From contig OZ014411.1 in assembly GCA_963965975.1 (NCBI GenBank), positions 27,886,249 to 27,950,248 on the forward strand: DNA of 64,000 nt, read 5' to 3'. Positions 60,840-64,000 of this stretch are shown piece by piece; position 1 is the stretch's first letter; every line of letters begins with the position of its first letter. Source of the stretch: Xestospongia bergquistia. Its lineage: Eukaryota > Porifera > Demospongiae > Haplosclerida > Petrosiidae. Below the pieces are notes generated by a model that worked only from the letters and a program-made list of their open reading frames with translations, was not told the origin of the DNA and searched no databases. Both the position numbers and the translations under genes were made by a program.

Positions 60840-61160
60840 TTGAGGTATTGATGGATGTTAGTGTGGTTGACACTGACGCTACCGTGATCGTTTACCAAAG
60901 GAAGTCTTAAATTCTACTGAGTCGGAGAAGAGAAGAAAGCATGTAGCACCATGCCAGGAGCGGAGAGCACAATTTACCCCTTTGTGCTTTTCTGTTGATG
61001 GAATGTGGGGAGGAGAAACTAAATGGTTTATGAAGAGACTGGCAGAGCAGTTGTCCTCCAGATGGGCAAAGCCATATAGTCTTATTATGGGTTGGCTGAG
61101 AGCTGGGACAGTTCTGCGTCCAACTATTTTGTGTGTGAGGGGCTAAAGATGTAAATGGAG
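60840..61160 (+). mobile_element. Retroelement ORF 3' remnant
   Basis: GC-richer than its surroundings. A frame ending TAA at about 61,146 reads RRAQFTPLCFSVDGMWGGET, KWFMKRLAEQLSSRWAKPYS and LIMGWLRAGTVLRPTILCVRG, the kind of C-terminus seen after the reverse-transcriptase ORF of some invertebrate retroelements. Upstream the frame is broken by stops, so it is a dead fragment. Family not assigned. Confidence 0.45.
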
Positions 61161-61282
61161 GTGTTTATCAGTTGAAGATGGAGCTTCTCTCTTTTGTTTT
61201 AACATAGACTAACTTTATTAATTTTACATATTTCTGCTTTCTCATTCATGTATTTAAAATGGGGATCTACATATGTTTTGCA

Positions 61283-61292
61283 TAATAATAAT

Positions 61293-61339
<47 letters not shown>

Positions 61340-61388
61340 GTAAAATTCTCAAGTAATAATAATAATAATAATAATAGTAATAATAATA
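61283..61388. repeat. (TAA)n microsatellite
   Basis: Two AAT/TAA runs separated by GTAAAATTCTCAAG. Confidence 0.95.
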
Positions 61389-62428
61389 AATAGAACATTG
61401 TGTTATTCCCTTCATAGACAATATGACTGTTTCCTGGTTATTCTTCCATTTATGCAGCAAAAAATACTAAAGTAGTAGTGTACATAATGTCTAAAATACA
61501 TTATATCATTACTGTATATATTATAATAGACAGTGACAATTAATATAAAGATTGAAATTAATAAAATAACAATTACATAATTATAACTACAATTAAAAAT
61601 AAATGATTAAAATGATAAAGTACATTTTCATAGTACAGTTATAATGACACTTGCTACACAACTAAAAAAGACAATTAAATACACTAATTAATATTTCAAC
61701 AAATAAGTCTAAATAAGTACCTACTGTATTAGTCAAGTACATATACTGGCTATAGTACATCATTGTATCATTACAATATACACCTATTGTATGATTATGA
61801 CTAGGAGTTTGGCTCAGGTATATATAGGTCATCATAGTGAAAGTATAATATTTGGAACTATTACTATAACTTGATTATTGTATTACAAAAGTAATCTGTA
61901 AACGCTAAAATATAATGCCATATATGCTCAATAATTAGTAAAATGTCATTGTAATGTTGATATAATTAATTGTTTTCTTTAATAATCAGGTTATGCAGAC
62001 ATCACTATCATAATAAGAGAAGTATTAATATTCACATTTTAATCATTACATTGAGAGACATCAAAAACACTTCAAACACTTGACTAAGGTTGTCATATTT
62101 GCTTTCAAAACCTCCCATCATGAACTAACTGGAGGTTATTTGCAGTAAGCTAGGAAACATAACTTTATAAAGGAAGGGAGTAGTTGACAACTTGCACACT
62201 CCTTACGAGGCTATGGGTTTTTGATGGGACAAAAATAATTGTGTGATGTGTATATGTATATGTGTGAATGTGGTTGTGTGTGTGGTTTTGGGTGTACATG
62301 ATGTGGATTGTAGATTATTGTACTCTATATATATATTAGTATCTAAATAAGGAAATAATGTCATGGCTATTGCATAACAATTTGTGGCATAACTAATTCA
62401 GCTGTTGTTTTTCTAGGTAATATTTACA
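61389..62428. other. Intergenic AT-rich DNA
   Basis: No gene seen. It ends in a pyrimidine tract and TTTTTCTAG|GTAATA just upstream of the next receptor fragment. Confidence 0.4.
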
Positions 62429-62890
62429 ATGTTCTCTTATTCATGTAGTTATTTTGGACCCACTGTCATCATTAGCTGGTGTCATATCTATTATATAACA
62501 TCAGTTATAATGTACATATTCAGTGGAGTTACTACTGCAAATGAATATTATGTCACTGCAGCTCCTAATGGAGTACCTTGTCCTACTACTGACCTACCTT
62601 GTCACAACCTCCCCTATTATATTGTTGATTATCATTCTTACTTCACTGATGATGTAATATTCTACTTCCTAGAGGGAACACATACTCTACAAGGTATATT
62701 AGAGATCACTAATATAAGTAATATAACTCTACAGGGACTGTGTTGTATAGAACAAGGCTTTCATGAGACAGTCATGCAATCTACCTCAGTAATAATGTGT
62801 AGTGATAACAACAGAGCTGCTGATGTAAAGTTTATAACTAGTAAAAACATTGTAATGAAATCATTAACAATAGCAAATTGTGCATACTAG
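62429..62890 (+). pseudogene. N-terminal fragment of a second Pmp-repeat receptor gene
   Basis: Matches codons 1 to about 140 of the 56,455 gene (VTAAPNGVPCPTTDLPCHNL, FYFLEGTHTLQGILEITNIS, ETVMQSTSVIMCS, MKSLTIANC). It is open where that gene has TGA. It stops at CAY followed by TAG because it is joined to an internal point of the duplicated 5' block (ACTAGTAGACTACTCATTG). The repeats and membrane part are absent. Confidence 0.85.
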
Positions 62891-63548
62891 TAGACTACTC
62901 ATTGTTTAGTTGATATGTTTTGAAGGTTGTCTTTTAACATAACCACTAATTGTAAAGTTATAATAACACTGCCAAGTTCTCATAGATTCTATACTAAACA
63001 TGATATATTTATTTACAAATTGGTTATGTGGAATAGTTCCCTTATGTCACTTTACATCAAACTACATGAATTACTATGGTAGTCACAAGGAGTGACGCAA
63101 ACATATAGTATTTTCAGCTTTTGAAAGGCTACAGTAATGCAACTTAAATTATCCTGTTTTTCATTAGTTTGATATCACTACTCTATTGTTCATCTGATCT
63201 TTCACTGTTGAGTCTGCTGTCATAATGAGCTGGTGTCACATAACATAAGTTATACTGTATATCTACAGTATATATAACAATATTATTCAGAAAAAGAAAA
63301 AAGGAGGAGGAGGAGGAGTGGGTATTTCCTCAGTGAATGGTAGTATTAAGTTACATAATTGCATTATATATAACAACACAGTTCAGCATGGTAGAGGAGG
63401 AGGAGTGTTGATATTCTTATATGGTTATGGTAGCATTGATTTTTATAACTGCACTATATACATCAATATTGGTTGGAAGAGAGGAGGAGGTGTATACATT
63501 CATTCAGATGGAAGTGGTAGTTTTAAGTTTAGTATCTGCATAATATAT
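62886..63548 (+). pseudogene. Deleted receptor copy, twin of 53,565-54,220
   Basis: The 5' block, the CTACAGTATATATAAC junction, and the beta-helix remnant (GGGVGISSVNGSIKLHNCII, GRGGGVLIFLYGYGS, GGGVYIHSDGSGSFKFS) are the same as at 53.9-54.2 kb, with GGAGGAGGAGGAGG in place of GGAGGAGGA. Confidence 0.8.
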
Positions 63549-63597
63549 TGTATCTAATATTACTATTGTATCTAATATTACTATTGTATCTAATATC
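63549..63597. repeat. 18-bp minisatellite, about 3 copies
   Basis: Same unit and same flanks (..ATAATATATTG and ..TAATATCTGGTGATTATGTC) as the 88-copy array at 54,221-55,817. Confidence 0.95.
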
Positions 63598-64000
63598 TGG
63601 TGATTATGTCTGGTTACTTCAGCATAATGTAGTTAACCCCTCCCATAATTCGTGATGACACTGTTGAATTTAATATCTACTACTGGTAGTGTTACCAATA
63701 CACCTCTTAAAAATATAAAAGTAAGTGATTGATATATAGTGACTTACTAGCACCATTAATTGAGGACTTACAAGGACAAACATCATTCACTATTTAGCTA
63801 ATATATAGCTACAATATTAGACTGCACCAATATTGTCATAATTATGGATAAGTTAATTTGTGGTTACTAGAATTCATATGAAACTATTAAAGTTACTAGT
63901 AGACTACTCATTGTTTAGTTGATATGTTTTGAAGGTTGTCTTTTAACATAACCACTAATTGTAAAGTTATAATAACACTGCCAAGTTCTCATAGATTCTA
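63598..64000 (+). repeat. Duplicated 5' region of the receptor family, running off the window
   Basis: Matches 55,818-56,220, so another receptor copy probably starts just beyond the right edge. Confidence 0.75.

Overview
The window looks like nuclear DNA of an early-branching animal, most likely a demosponge close to Amphimedon queenslandica. The DNA is AT-rich and the gene models are multi-exon, with short GT..AG introns and AATAAA polyadenylation signals. It holds metazoan adhesion families: integrin beta, somatomedin-B/EGF proteins and an adhesion GPCR with Ig domains. It also holds orthologues of RUNDC1, ribosomal protein L32 and VPS26. No tRNA, rRNA or CRISPR array was seen. The species is an inference; no database was searched.

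Left part (1-24.7 kb), mainly minus strand. At the left edge is the extracellular half of an adhesion GPCR: mucin-like tandem repeats, Ig domains, an EGF, a further Ig, a SEA-like segment, a hormone-receptor domain and the start of GAIN. The 7TM part lies outside the window. Further right are two paralogous secreted or surface genes sharing an unrecognised N-terminal cysteine domain (7.8-8.5 and 22.2-23.0 kb) and three linker+somatomedin-B exon pairs (10, 19.4 and 20.4 kb). These may belong to one or two long transcripts. An 873-bp hAT-like element lies at 5.4-6.2 kb.

Middle (11.9-14.3 and 25-38.3 kb), plus strand: an array of intronless integrin-beta genes. One is intact with a normal NPxY tail (11,908). 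One is a truncated pseudogene (25,009). One is an intact ORF without a cytoplasmic tail (28,306). One is a tailless copy with a 1-base frameshift (36,048). One is a 5' scrap (35,313). Between them lies a mosaic of duplicated fragments: RUNDC1 exons, GPCR Ig exons, foldback DNA, dispersed repeats and a hammerhead-like motif.

Housekeeping block (39.2-52.1 kb): RUNDC1 (+), RPL32 (-), an adenylate-kinase-like gene (+), VPS26 (-) and an intronless thiM-like hydroxyethylthiazole kinase (-). Spacing is tight, with convergent 3' ends about 100-140 bp apart and a divergent RPL32/AK promoter.

Right part (53.3-64 kb): a family of receptor-like genes with Pmp-type beta-helix repeats and a multi-pass membrane C-terminus. 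One near-complete gene (56,455-60,414) carries an in-frame TGA. It is flanked by deletion derivatives that carry the same 18-bp minisatellite in about 88 copies on one side and about 3 on the other.
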